Shown here piece after piece: positions 18,594 through 25,679 of a stretch of DNA of 64,000 bases. Where the stretch lies: positions 496,001-560,000 of the forward strand of contig NZ_OY782038.1 in the NCBI RefSeq assembly GCF_963677575.1, written 5' to 3'. Position 1 is the stretch's first letter; every line of letters starts with the position of its first letter. A model generated the notes under the pieces. The model saw nothing but the letters and a program-made list of their open reading frames with translations, had not been told where the DNA came from and did not search any database. Source of the DNA: an uncultured Draconibacterium sp. (GTDB taxonomy: Bacteria; Bacteroidota; Bacteroidia; Bacteroidales; Prolixibacteraceae). The position numbers were made by a program, and so were the translations under genes.

Positions 18594-19484
18594 CTATAAA
18601 TATCGTTTTGCTATGGATACTGCTTGTTGCAGATAACCTCCTCCAAATAAATAATAATGATTAAGCACATGATACAACTGATACAGGTGATTTCTATCGC
18701 GCCACCCTGAATCGAGCGGAAATTCTTCATTATAAGCATCAAAAAATCGTGACGAGAAACCGCCAAACATTGTAACAATTCCGAATTCCATTTCGCGGTG
18801 CGAATAGCTGACAGCCGGATCGATTAATGCAGGGCCATTTTTCGTTAACATGTAATTTCCCGACCATAAATCGCCATGAATCAGCGAAGCCTTTTTCTCA
18901 TACGGAATCAACAACTCCAAACGATCGAATAACTTTTCAAACAATCGTAAATAAGAACTATCCAATCCCCTGCTTTTACGAATCATATTGATAAGAAATG
19001 CTAATCTATTGTCGCGAAAAAACGATATCCAGCTTTTTCCCCAGTTATTATTTTGCGTAGTTGCTCCACAATAGTTATTGGAATAGAATCCAAAATCATC
19101 TTGCTGATATTTATGAATAAGCGCCAGTCCTCTTCCCAATCGTTCCGACTCGTCGGAACCTCCCGGTTCCAGATACTCCATTACCAGAAAAGCCGGCGTT
19201 TCATCAAGCTCTTTTGCATACAATACTTTTGGAATGCAAACTGTACCATCCGACACCATACTGAGTTCCTTTAAACTCTCTGCCTCACGAGTAAAAATAT
19301 CGCTCTCGCAATCCGAATTCCATTTCAGAAAAAAACTGCCACAGTTGGTATTCATTTTCGAAGCATGATTTATACATCCACAATACAAAGCCCTGGAAGA
19401 CAACATCTTCACAGGTTCCCCAAGTACCACCGATAACCTCTTTTCAACTTCTTTTAAAATACCAGATTGATTGTTTATAACCAT
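18594..19484 (-). CDS. Fructosamine kinase family protein
   Basis: The 296-residue protein matches the FN3K-like family end to end: an N-terminal nucleotide-binding lobe (FFLKWNSD, FLVMEYLEPG), the catalytic loop LIHGDLWSGNY with D205, the metal-binding LIDPAVSYSHREMEFGIVTMFGGF, and the long C-terminal signature GWRDRNHLYQLYHVLNHYYLFGGGY. These enzymes phosphorylate ketosamines formed by non-enzymatic glycation, destabilising the adduct so that the protein or amino acid is freed. Bacterial members prefer ribulosamines or erythrulosamines. Neighbour genes (SIS domain on the same strand) hint at a deglycation or Amadori-salvage pair. It is divergent from the sensor kinase. Confidence 0.95.
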   Translation of the reverse strand: MVINNQSGILKEVEKRLSVVLGEPVKMLSSRALYCGCINHASKMNTNCGSFFLKWNSDCESDIFTREAESLKELSMVSDGTVCIPKVLYAKELDETPAFLVMEYLEPGGSDESERLGRGLALIHKYQQDDFGFYSNNYCGATTQNNNWGKSWISFFRDNRLAFLINMIRKSRGLDSSYLRLFEKLFDRLELLIPYEKKASLIHGDLWSGNYMLTKNGPALIDPAVSYSHREMEFGIVTMFGGFSSRFFDAYNEEFPLDSGWRDRNHLYQLYHVLNHYYLFGGGYLQQAVSIAKRYL

Positions 19485-19555
19485 TTTGTATGCTTAATTT
19501 TTTGAATTCAAGAATATGTTTAAATTTAACAGGATTTTAATTTCAAAAAAACTTT

Positions 19556-19563
19556 TAGATTTG
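19556..19563 (+). promoter_or_regulatory. Candidate -7 element for the hybrid sensor kinase
   Basis: TAGATTTG is an exact match to TAnnTTTG, 17 bases before the start codon at 19581. A -33 TTG is not obvious, so the call is tentative. Confidence 0.4.
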
Positions 19564-19580
19564 TTTTAAAATAACCCGAT

Positions 19581-21641
19581 ATGCGAATTTTCTTAATTTG
19601 CGTAATAGTATTTACTAATTGCTATTACCTAAATGCTCAATATAGAATTAAAGCAAGTAACGATTACGCTCCGTTTAATTACACCGACCAAAATGGCAAT
19701 CTTGTTGGCTTTAATATCGATCTGGTAAAAGCAATAAACAAACTATACAACAATCAGATTGAAATTTCGGGAGCAGACTGGCAAACGGTTAATAAAATGC
19801 TGGAAGGTGGACAGATTGACGGTATTGCCGGAGCCCACTACCCCGGCTACCCAGAAAATCAGCATCTGTATACCCGATCGGTTATAAATACTTCGCATTG
19901 TTTTTTTTACAACAGTAATTTCCATAAAAATATAACGCCCGAATTGTTGCGTACCATGAAAGAGCCTGTTGTTGCTTTATGGAAAAACGATGTGCTGGTG
20001 AGGTACGTTTTAAGTATAAACCCGGCCGCCAAATTTGTTTATGCGCCAGACTACGATCAATTAATTGAACTCCTGGATGACGAAAAGGTAACTTGCGCCA
20101 TTGCCCAACGCATTGGTGGAATGTACCACGCGGTAGCACTTCAAAAGGGATATATTAAAACCACAAATCACCGGATTCTGGAACGCAATATGGGGTTTAT
20201 GCTTTCGCCAAATTCAGTTGAACTTGCTGCAATTATAAATAACGCTACAGAGGTGTTACTTTCGAACGGCGAGTACCAGCGCATTTACGACAAGTGGCTT
20301 GCCGAGTACGACAATGAATCGAACGGTTTGCGAGACTATTGGCGTCACATCATTCTACTTAGCGCAATTGTTGGCATTATTATCCTACTACTTATAGTTA
20401 TCAACCGCATACTTCAGACAAGAGTTCGAAGCAAAACACAAGATCTTCGGCATCAACTCGATCTGAACTCTGAGATTATGAAAGAACTTTCGCGCCAGAA
20501 AAACAAGGCTGAAGAGAGTGATAAAATGAAGTCCGCTTTTTTGGCAAATATGAGCCACGAAATACGAACACCAATGAATGGGATATTGGGGTTTGCTGAA
20601 CTTTTAAAAACGCAGACCTATTCAAAAGAGGAAGAACTTCAGTTTATAAATATCATTCAGCAGAGTGGCGACAGAATGCTGAATACCATTAATAACATTA
20701 TTGATATTTCGAAAATTGAATCAGGAAACGAGGAAGCGCAGATTAAAAAAGTTGACATCGCCCAAATCGTCTCTGACCTGAATGACTTTTTTATCGTTGA
20801 AGCCAATGAAAAAGGAATTGATTTAATTGTTGAACCTGAAGTTACAGCGCCATCGCAAAACTTCTACAGCGATACCTACAAATTGACCTCCATTTTAACC
20901 AACCTCATTAAAAATGCCATCAAATTTACTAACGAGGGCTACGTAAAAGTTCATTATTCGCTTAGCACTGCAGAGTTAAAAATTACGGTATGCGACACCG
21001 GAATTGGAATTGCTCCCGAAAAGCAAAAAGCGATATTTGATTACTTTGTTCAGGCGGATCATTCGCACTCGAGCGGATACGAGGGATCGGGGCTGGGACT
21101 TTCAATTACACGTGGCTATATAAAACTTTTGAATGGCGAGATCAGCGTTTCTTCAACTCCAGGAAAAGGCACATCATTCACTTTCCTGTTACCGAATTTA
21201 AAGGCTGAAAGCCCTAAAGTGGATTCGCCTGCAACAGAAACTCCAACGGAACAAGTTGACAATATCCGAAATGATGATTTAAACATTATTATTGCTGAAG
21301 ATGATGAAATATCATATAGCTTTTTATGCCACATTCTTTCTGATATGCCGGGCAGTTTAAAGCGAGTTAAAAACGGAACCGACGTAATTAAACTTGTTCA
21401 AAAACATCCGGATACCGACGTTATTTTAATGGACATAAAGCTGCCAAAGATCAATGGTTTTGAAGCAACTAAACGAATAAGAACATTTAACAAAGATGTG
21501 TACATTATTGCACAAACGGCGTATGCACAGGAAAATTACAAACAAGAAGCAATTGCCGCGGGATGTAATAATTTCATTGTGAAACCGATTGATAAAAACC
21601 AACTGAAAAAGATCCTGTCGAATCTAAAACAACCGGCCTGA
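19581..21641 (+). CDS. Hybrid sensor kinase with periplasmic solute-binding sensor domain
   Basis: This 686-residue protein has a signal sequence (1-19), a type-3 solute-binding domain (about 20-245; YAPFNYTDQNGNLVGFNIDLV is the amino-acid-binding family signature), one membrane segment (about 257-278), a HisKA dimer domain with phospho-accepting H326 (NMSHEIRTP), an HATPase domain (about 425-535, GIGIAPEKQ and GSGLGLSI) and a receiver domain with phospho-acceptor D618 (ILMDIKLP). It should sense a small ligand in the periplasm, probably an amino acid or a similar solute, and relay phosphate within one chain. No DNA-binding partner lies next to it. It is divergent from the fructosamine kinase gene. 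Confidence 0.94.
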   Translation: MRIFLICVIVFTNCYYLNAQYRIKASNDYAPFNYTDQNGNLVGFNIDLVKAINKLYNNQIEISGADWQTVNKMLEGGQIDGIAGAHYPGYPENQHLYTRSVINTSHCFFYNSNFHKNITPELLRTMKEPVVALWKNDVLVRYVLSINPAAKFVYAPDYDQLIELLDDEKVTCAIAQRIGGMYHAVALQKGYIKTTNHRILERNMGFMLSPNSVELAAIINNATEVLLSNGEYQRIYDKWLAEYDNESNGLRDYWRHIILLSAIVGIIILLLIVINRILQTRVRSKTQDLRHQLDLNSEIMKELSRQKNKAEESDKMKSAFLANMSHEIRTPMNGILGFAELLKTQTYSKEEELQFINIIQQSGDRMLNTINNIIDISKIESGNEEAQIKKVDIAQIVSDLNDFFIVEANEKGIDLIVEPEVTAPSQNFYSDTYKLTSILTNLIKNAIKFTNEGYVKVHYSLSTAELKITVCDTGIGIAPEKQKAIFDYFVQADHSHSSGYEGSGLGLSITRGYIKLLNGEISVSSTPGKGTSFTFLLPNLKAESPKVDSPATETPTEQVDNIRNDDLNIIIAEDDEISYSFLCHILSDMPGSLKRVKNGTDVIKLVQKHPDTDVILMDIKLPKINGFEATKRIRTFNKDVYIIAQTAYAQENYKQEAIAAGCNNFIVKPIDKNQLKKILSNLKQPA

Positions 21642-21659
21642 TCTTAATATTCTTAAACT

Positions 21660-21992
21660 TTAATGTGAACAGTTAACGCAGGTACGCGCTTGCGGCATTA
21701 TCAGAACCCGCCCCAGGGGAATTGGCTTTTTGCACTTAATACAGAGCCCAAAGTCATCATCATCAACTTTCGACAAGGCAAATTTTAACTTCTCCAATTT
21801 ATCTTTTGTCTTACGCAAAGCCGCTTCGATAACACTTTTATTGTTTATAGCATCCATCCGGGATATCCTGCCAATAGCATTTTCCGGCTCAACAGGTTTT
21901 GTGAGCTCCGTATATTCCTGAATAAGTTTTTCCGTTTTTTCAATTTCGGAAGTAATTTGAATTTTAATTTCAACCTTATTCAGTTCTGCCAT
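21660..21992 (-). CDS. TraR/DksA-type zinc finger protein
   Basis: The protein has 110 residues: a helical, charged N-terminal two-thirds that likely forms a coiled-coil hairpin, and a C-terminal four-cysteine zinc finger (LCIKCKKPIPLGRV ... RTCVNC). The segment DDDDFGLC just before the finger matches the DksA/TraR family. DksA binds the RNA polymerase secondary channel and works with ppGpp. Here the acidic run VDDDDFG does not sit at the tip of the coiled coil in an obvious DxxDxA form, so a related but distinct regulator is possible. Its stop lies 18 bases from the sensor kinase stop on the other strand. Confidence 0.85.
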   Translation of the reverse strand: MAELNKVEIKIQITSEIEKTEKLIQEYTELTKPVEPENAIGRISRMDAINNKSVIEAALRKTKDKLEKLKFALSKVDDDDFGLCIKCKKPIPLGRVLIMPQARTCVNCSH

Positions 21993-22007
21993 TGCAACAA
22001 AATATGA

Positions 22008-22958
22008 TTACGAAAACAGCGAATCAACAAACTCACGACGACGAAAAATCTGCAGATGTTCCATCTTCTCGCCAATACCAATGTATTTTACCGGAATTTT
22101 AAACTGATCGGAAATACCAATTACAACACCGCCCTTCGCAGTACCATCAAGTTTGGTTAATGCCAGTGCAGTTACTTCGGTAGCTTTTGTAAATTGTTTT
22201 GCCTGTTCAAATGCATTTTGCCCGGTAGAACCATCGAGAATAAGCAAAACTTCATTTGGTGCGTCGGGAACGATCTTCTGCATAACTTTTTTAATTTTGC
22301 TTAGCTCGTTCATTAAACCAACTTTATTATGCAGTCGGCCGGCAGTATCAATAATTACCACATCGGCATTGCTGGCTTTTGCCGATGCCAAGGTATCGTA
22401 AGCCACGGATGCCGGATCGGATCCCATTTTTTGTTTTACGATAGGAACGTCCACCCTTTCGGCCCAAACCTCCAATTGTTCAATTGCAGCAGCACGGAAT
22501 GTATCGGCAGCTCCCAAAACAACCGATTTTCCGGCTTGTTTGAAATTATATGCCAGTTTACCAATTGTAGTTGTTTTTCCCACGCCATTCACACCAACAA
22601 CCATAATTACATAAGGCCCGTCTTTTTTCGGAAGATCAAAGTCGGAAACATCGGTAGTGTTATTCTCCTCCAATAAATCAGAAATTTCATCTTTCAGAAT
22701 ATTATTCAGTTCGCTAACACCCATGTATTTATCGCGGGAAACACGTTCTTCGATACGCTCAATGATTTTTAGCGTTGTATCAACACCAACGTCTGACGTA
22801 ATAAGCACTTCTTCCAGGTTGTCTAAAACTTCGTCGTCAACTTTCGATTTTCCGACTACCGCACGACTCAGTTTTTTAAAAACACTCTCTTTGGTTTTCG
22901 ACAATCCTTCGTCAAGACTCTCTTTCTTCTTTCTGTTAAAACTTCCGAATATGGCCAT
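22008..22958 (-). CDS. ftsY: Signal recognition particle receptor FtsY
   Basis: Starting at MAIFGSFNRKKKE gives 316 residues; the frame is open 63 bases further, but that stretch is unlike FtsY. The acidic A domain is very short, as in many Bacteroidota. An N domain helical bundle (about 20-95) precedes the G domain with P-loop GVNGVGKTT at 122-130, DTFRAAAIEQL, DTAGRLHN, TKLDGTAKGG and the closing GIGEKMEHLQIF. FtsY binds the SRP at the membrane to hand ribosomes to the Sec channel. It sits downstream of rpmB-rpmG-DUF4295 in the same direction, but a terminator-like hairpin intervenes. Confidence 0.97.
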   Translation of the reverse strand: MAIFGSFNRKKKESLDEGLSKTKESVFKKLSRAVVGKSKVDDEVLDNLEEVLITSDVGVDTTLKIIERIEERVSRDKYMGVSELNNILKDEISDLLEENNTTDVSDFDLPKKDGPYVIMVVGVNGVGKTTTIGKLAYNFKQAGKSVVLGAADTFRAAAIEQLEVWAERVDVPIVKQKMGSDPASVAYDTLASAKASNADVVIIDTAGRLHNKVGLMNELSKIKKVMQKIVPDAPNEVLLILDGSTGQNAFEQAKQFTKATEVTALALTKLDGTAKGGVVIGISDQFKIPVKYIGIGEKMEHLQIFRRREFVDSLFS

Positions 22959-23043
22959 ATAAATATGATTTGCAGGTTCTAAAATAGTACAAAATTTGGT
23001 TACAGTAAATATGTGGTACAAAAAATACCAAATCGTTCATATA

Positions 23044-23078
23044 AACAAAAAAAGCTTTCATCTTACATGAAAGCTTTT
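23044..23078 (-). terminator. Hairpin between the DUF4295 gene and ftsY
   Basis: A 12-bp stem (23050-23061 with 23067-23078) has a 5-base loop and is followed on the - strand by a T-rich run. It lies 22 bases past the DUF4295 stop and 86 bases before the ftsY start, so it may end or attenuate the ribosomal-protein transcript. Confidence 0.8.
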
Positions 23079-23099
23079 CCTGTTATACATTATATTTTC

Positions 23100-23252
23100 T
23101 TATTTTTTAAAATAAGTTTTAACGTCGTCGTTTGGCACCATTTCTTCTTTAAAAGCATATGCTCCGGTTTTCTCCGATTTAGTCATTTTGATTACTTTCG
23201 CATAACCTTTACCGGCACCTTTCTGTAGTGATGCTACTGCTTTCTTTGCCAT
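23100..23252 (-). CDS. DUF4295-family small basic protein
   Basis: The 50-residue, lysine-rich protein begins MAKKAVASLQKGAGKGYAKV and ends TYFKK. This small protein regularly follows L33 in Bacteroidota (family DUF4295). Its size, charge and place beside two ribosomal proteins suggest a ribosome-associated role, which is an inference. The gene starts 7 bases after the rpmG stop, so it is in the same operon. It is too short for many gene finders. Confidence 0.9.
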   Translation of the reverse strand: MAKKAVASLQKGAGKGYAKVIKMTKSEKTGAYAFKEEMVPNDDVKTYFKK

Positions 23253-23259
23253 GTCTTAA

Positions 23260-23442
23260 TTATTTAATTTCTTTATGTACTGTTACTTTCTTAAGAATAG
23301 GATTGTATTTTTTCAATTCCATACGATCCGGAGTATTCTTTCTGTTCTTTGTAGTAATATACCTTGAAGTACCTGGCACACCACTATCTTTATGCTCAGT
23401 GCATTCTAAAATAACCTGCACTCTGTTACCTTTTTTTGCCAT
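23260..23442 (-). CDS. rpmG: 50S ribosomal protein L33
   Basis: The 60-residue protein matches L33 along its length: MAKKGNRVQVILECTEHK, GTSRYITTKNRKNTPDRMELKKYNP, ILKKVTVHKEIK. It has a single cysteine and so is the zinc-free type. It lies 12 bases downstream of rpmB and 7 bases upstream of the DUF4295 gene, in the conserved block seen across Bacteroidota. Confidence 0.98.
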   Translation of the reverse strand: MAKKGNRVQVILECTEHKDSGVPGTSRYITTKNRKNTPDRMELKKYNPILKKVTVHKEIK

Positions 23443-23454
23443 TGCTTAAGATCT

Positions 23455-23697
23455 TTAAAATTTATCAATAAAACCTTTTTCCTGTGCCTCGGCCAAAGCA
23501 GTTTTAATGCCTTTTTTATTAATCGTGCGCATTCCGGCAGCAGATACTGTTAGTTGTACCCAACGATCTTCGTGGGGCATATAAAATTTCTTTTTAAACA
23601 GGTTTATGTCGAACTTTCTTTTAGTTCTTCTTTTCGAGTGAGAAACATTGTTACCCACCATTGCTCTTTTACCTGTTATTTGACAAACTCGTGACAT
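23455..23697 (-). CDS. rpmB: 50S ribosomal protein L28
   Basis: The start at MSRVCQITGKRAMVGNNVSHS (23697) gives 80 residues, the normal L28 length. The upstream extension to 23751 does not fit the family. SKRRTKRKFDINL and the late VSAAGMRTINKKG match L28. It is the first gene of the rpmB-rpmG-DUF4295 operon. Confidence 0.98.
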   Translation of the reverse strand: MSRVCQITGKRAMVGNNVSHSKRRTKRKFDINLFKKKFYMPHEDRWVQLTVSAAGMRTINKKGIKTALAEAQEKGFIDKF

Positions 23698-23862
23698 TTC
23701 TTTTAATTTCTTGATGTTTACAATAAACACATTACTAAAAACGGAGTGCAAAGAAAATACTTTTTTAGAAAATAATCAAGCAGTTAACCCAATTTTTGCA
23801 AAAACAATTAACAATACAGTGTTAATACTCAGGAAAAAACGAGTTTTTTACTCAATCGCCTG

Positions 23863-23870
23863 CAAATATA
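23863..23870 (-). promoter_or_regulatory. Candidate -7 element for rpmB
   Basis: On the - strand the bases read TATATTTG, an exact TAnnTTTG match about 165 bases before the rpmB start. A long leader is plausible for a ribosomal protein operon; no -33 element was found at a good distance. Confidence 0.33.
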
Positions 23871-23958
23871 TGCTAATTTTCGACAGCTTGAAAAGAATAT
23901 TGAAGCAATATTAATTTTTCTGAAAATAGATGATTAACAGACTATTTTATAATTCATT

Positions 23959-24091
23959 GGCTTAGCCATTAAGCCCCCACCGGGCTGACGAAATAATTGA
24001 GACACAATTATTTGTCAGGGCTAACCTTGACATTGAAAATCATCAGATTATTTTGTTCAAGGCACATACTATACTGATTTTCAATCGTCAA
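23959..24091. other. Cluster of three hairpins in a gene-free region
   Basis: In a 700-base gap between rpmB and the TPR gene, three inverted repeats lie end to end: 23959-23964 with 23970-23975; 23985-23999 with 24005-24018 (CTGACGAAATAATTG against CAATTATTTGTCAG, one bulge); and 24027-24046 with 24074-24091 (18-20 bases, two mismatches). A further weak pair joins 24244-24250 to 24285-24291. This is more secondary structure than chance sequence usually shows. It could be a small RNA, a REP-type repeat or a mobile-element remnant. No known RNA family was recognised, and the rest of 23752-24350 shows no gene. Confidence 0.45.
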
Positions 24092-24351
24092 CACTTTGTG
24101 TGAAAAATTTAATGAATTTTTCAGGTTAGGTTACTGCCCCTCAATTAATATTACAAACAGTAATCTTACTATTTAGTGCTTGCCAGAAAACTCAGCTATT
24201 TCTTTGTCTTTGATAAGAAAGCGTTAAAGGCAAGGCTTTCGAAGGTTTGAGAATCAGGGAGTTTACTTTCGTAATCGACCGTTTTCAAACCGAGAGTAAC
24301 GCAGCATCTGGCGTAAGCTTGCAAAGACTATTTAGAAATGCTTATAAAAAC

Positions 24352-24382
24352 AAAAGGTCCGGAATAACTCCCGAACCTTTTT
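24352..24382. terminator. Terminator after the periplasmic TPR gene
   Basis: A hairpin pairing 24352-24362 with 24371-24381 (one mismatch) is flanked by T-rich sequence on the - strand, 22 bases past the stop of 25201-24404. The + strand also reads into a T run. Confidence 0.8.
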
Positions 24383-24403
24383 ACAATTTATATCGCAAAT
24401 CTC

Positions 24404-25201
24404 TTATAAACTCTGCTCACATGCAGCTAATACTTTTTTAGCATTTGCATTGTTAGGATCAAGCTCTAAAGCTTTTTTCAAGAACGGAATCGCCTCTTCA
24501 AAACTTTTCTTACCCGCTGCTACTGCATTTGTGTATTCATCATCTAAAGTTGTGATACTTCCTGAATTAACACTTTCTGTAGCACCTTTAATAGTTGCAG
24601 CTCCTTCTTGATACTTTTCATATCCTTGAGAGAAATAAACCTTTGCCAGGTTTTCCACTAATTCAGCCTTATTCGCCTCGCTAACAGTAACTCCTTCCAC
24701 AGAAGATTTTCCTTCGGCAACTAAAGCCTCAGCAGCTTTTTTCAACGAAGCACTTTTATATTTTTCTGCTTTGTCGTAGCTAAAATCGTTTTGTGAAATC
24801 GCAAAACAATTGGCTGCCTCAACAAAGTCTTCGCTTTTATAACTTTTAATTCCTTCGTTATAAAACATTTTACCCGCTTGTTCTGCAATACCTGCATCAG
24901 GGTAATCTGCTATAGCAGCTTTATAAAGTTCAATTGCTTTATCGTACTCTTTGGCATCAACTGCATCCGATGCTTTAGTTTTAGCTACAGCAGGTCGCAA
25001 CTGGCCAAGTACGGCATTAATATTATCTACATTCTGTCCATGATCAGGAATGGCCAATACTGATTCGAATAATTCGATAGCTTTTGCAAAATCTTTGCTT
25101 TCTACAGCGGCATTTGCCTGTGTCATTAATTCACTGGCATCTTGGGCAAATGACATTACAGAAATAAACACCATCACCATTAACAATACTACTCTTTTCA
25201 T
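24404..25201 (-). CDS. Periplasmic tetratricopeptide repeat protein
   Basis: The 265-residue protein has a signal peptide (MKRVVLLMVMVFISVMSFAQ). TPR-like helix pairs follow: residues about 25-60 (ESKDFAKAIELFESVLAI), 85-110 (AKEYDKAIELYKAAIADYPD), 115-145 (GIKSYKSEDFVEAANCFAIS) and 235-262 (SFEEAIPFLKKALELDPNNANAKKVLAAC). TPRs are protein-interaction scaffolds and the sequence gives no enzyme motif. A -7 element lies upstream and a terminator downstream, so it is probably a single-gene transcript. The specific partner is unknown. Confidence 0.88.
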   Translation of the reverse strand: MKRVVLLMVMVFISVMSFAQDASELMTQANAAVESKDFAKAIELFESVLAIPDHGQNVDNINAVLGQLRPAVAKTKASDAVDAKEYDKAIELYKAAIADYPDAGIAEQAGKMFYNEGIKSYKSEDFVEAANCFAISQNDFSYDKAEKYKSASLKKAAEALVAEGKSSVEGVTVSEANKAELVENLAKVYFSQGYEKYQEGAATIKGATESVNSGSITTLDDEYTNAVAAGKKSFEEAIPFLKKALELDPNNANAKKVLAACEQSL

Positions 25202-25268
25202 TTTTTCAACTACTTTTTAATATTTTATAATTCAGTTTAATTTCCCTCTAAATTTCGTCGATGAGCCC

Positions 25269-25276
25269 CAAAAATA
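25269..25276 (-). promoter_or_regulatory. Candidate -7 element for the periplasmic TPR gene
   Basis: On the - strand the bases read TATTTTTG, matching TAnnTTTG, 68 bases before the start at 25201. Confidence 0.4.
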
Positions 25277-25389
25277 GTAATTCTGAATTAAAAACCTAAA
25301 ATACAGCAACTAAGATTCACGACTCTTTACACACATTCTTGCCAAAACAAAAACAATATCATTAGAAAACTGCATTATTTTTTAGCAAC

Positions 25390-25677
25390 TTACGGGTTAA
25401 GTAAATCCGGATTCCAGAAGTTCAATATATTTTTGATCAGATGAAGATTATTTGCGGCCTCAGTATTCTCTGTATCAATATCCAACACACGGTTAAAAGC
25501 ATTAATGGCTTCTCCCCAGTTCTGGTATTTTTGTTCAATATTCCCTTTCAGCAAAAGATAACGCACACTATCCTGCTCTTCAATCTCTTCGAAAAGTTTT
25601 TTAGCCTGTTCTGCCTTTTCGGTTTTCAATAAATCTTCAATTACTGTCAGGCGTTTTTCCATCTCCGTATTCTCCAT
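25390..25677 (-). CDS. Small cytoplasmic TPR protein coupled to the RelA/SpoT gene
   Basis: The 95-residue protein has no signal peptide. It shows one clear TPR-like helix pair (NWGEAINAFNRVLDIDTENTEAANNLHLIKNIL, residues about 54-86) after an acidic helix region (EQAKKLFEEIEEQ), which looks like a degenerate first repeat. Its start codon lies 2 bases after the stop of the RelA/SpoT gene, so they are almost certainly co-transcribed and may be translationally coupled. A role in modulating or scaffolding the stringent-response enzyme is possible, with no sequence proof. I recognise no named family. Confidence 0.75.
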   Translation of the reverse strand: MENTEMEKRLTVIEDLLKTEKAEQAKKLFEEIEEQDSVRYLLLKGNIEQKYQNWGEAINAFNRVLDIDTENTEAANNLHLIKNILNFWNPDLLNP

Positions 25678-25679
25678 TT

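Noticed and set aside
24247..24441. Short + strand frame in the gap after rpmB
   Set aside because: It runs through the terminator and overlaps the end of the TPR gene on the other strand; it is a chance frame.
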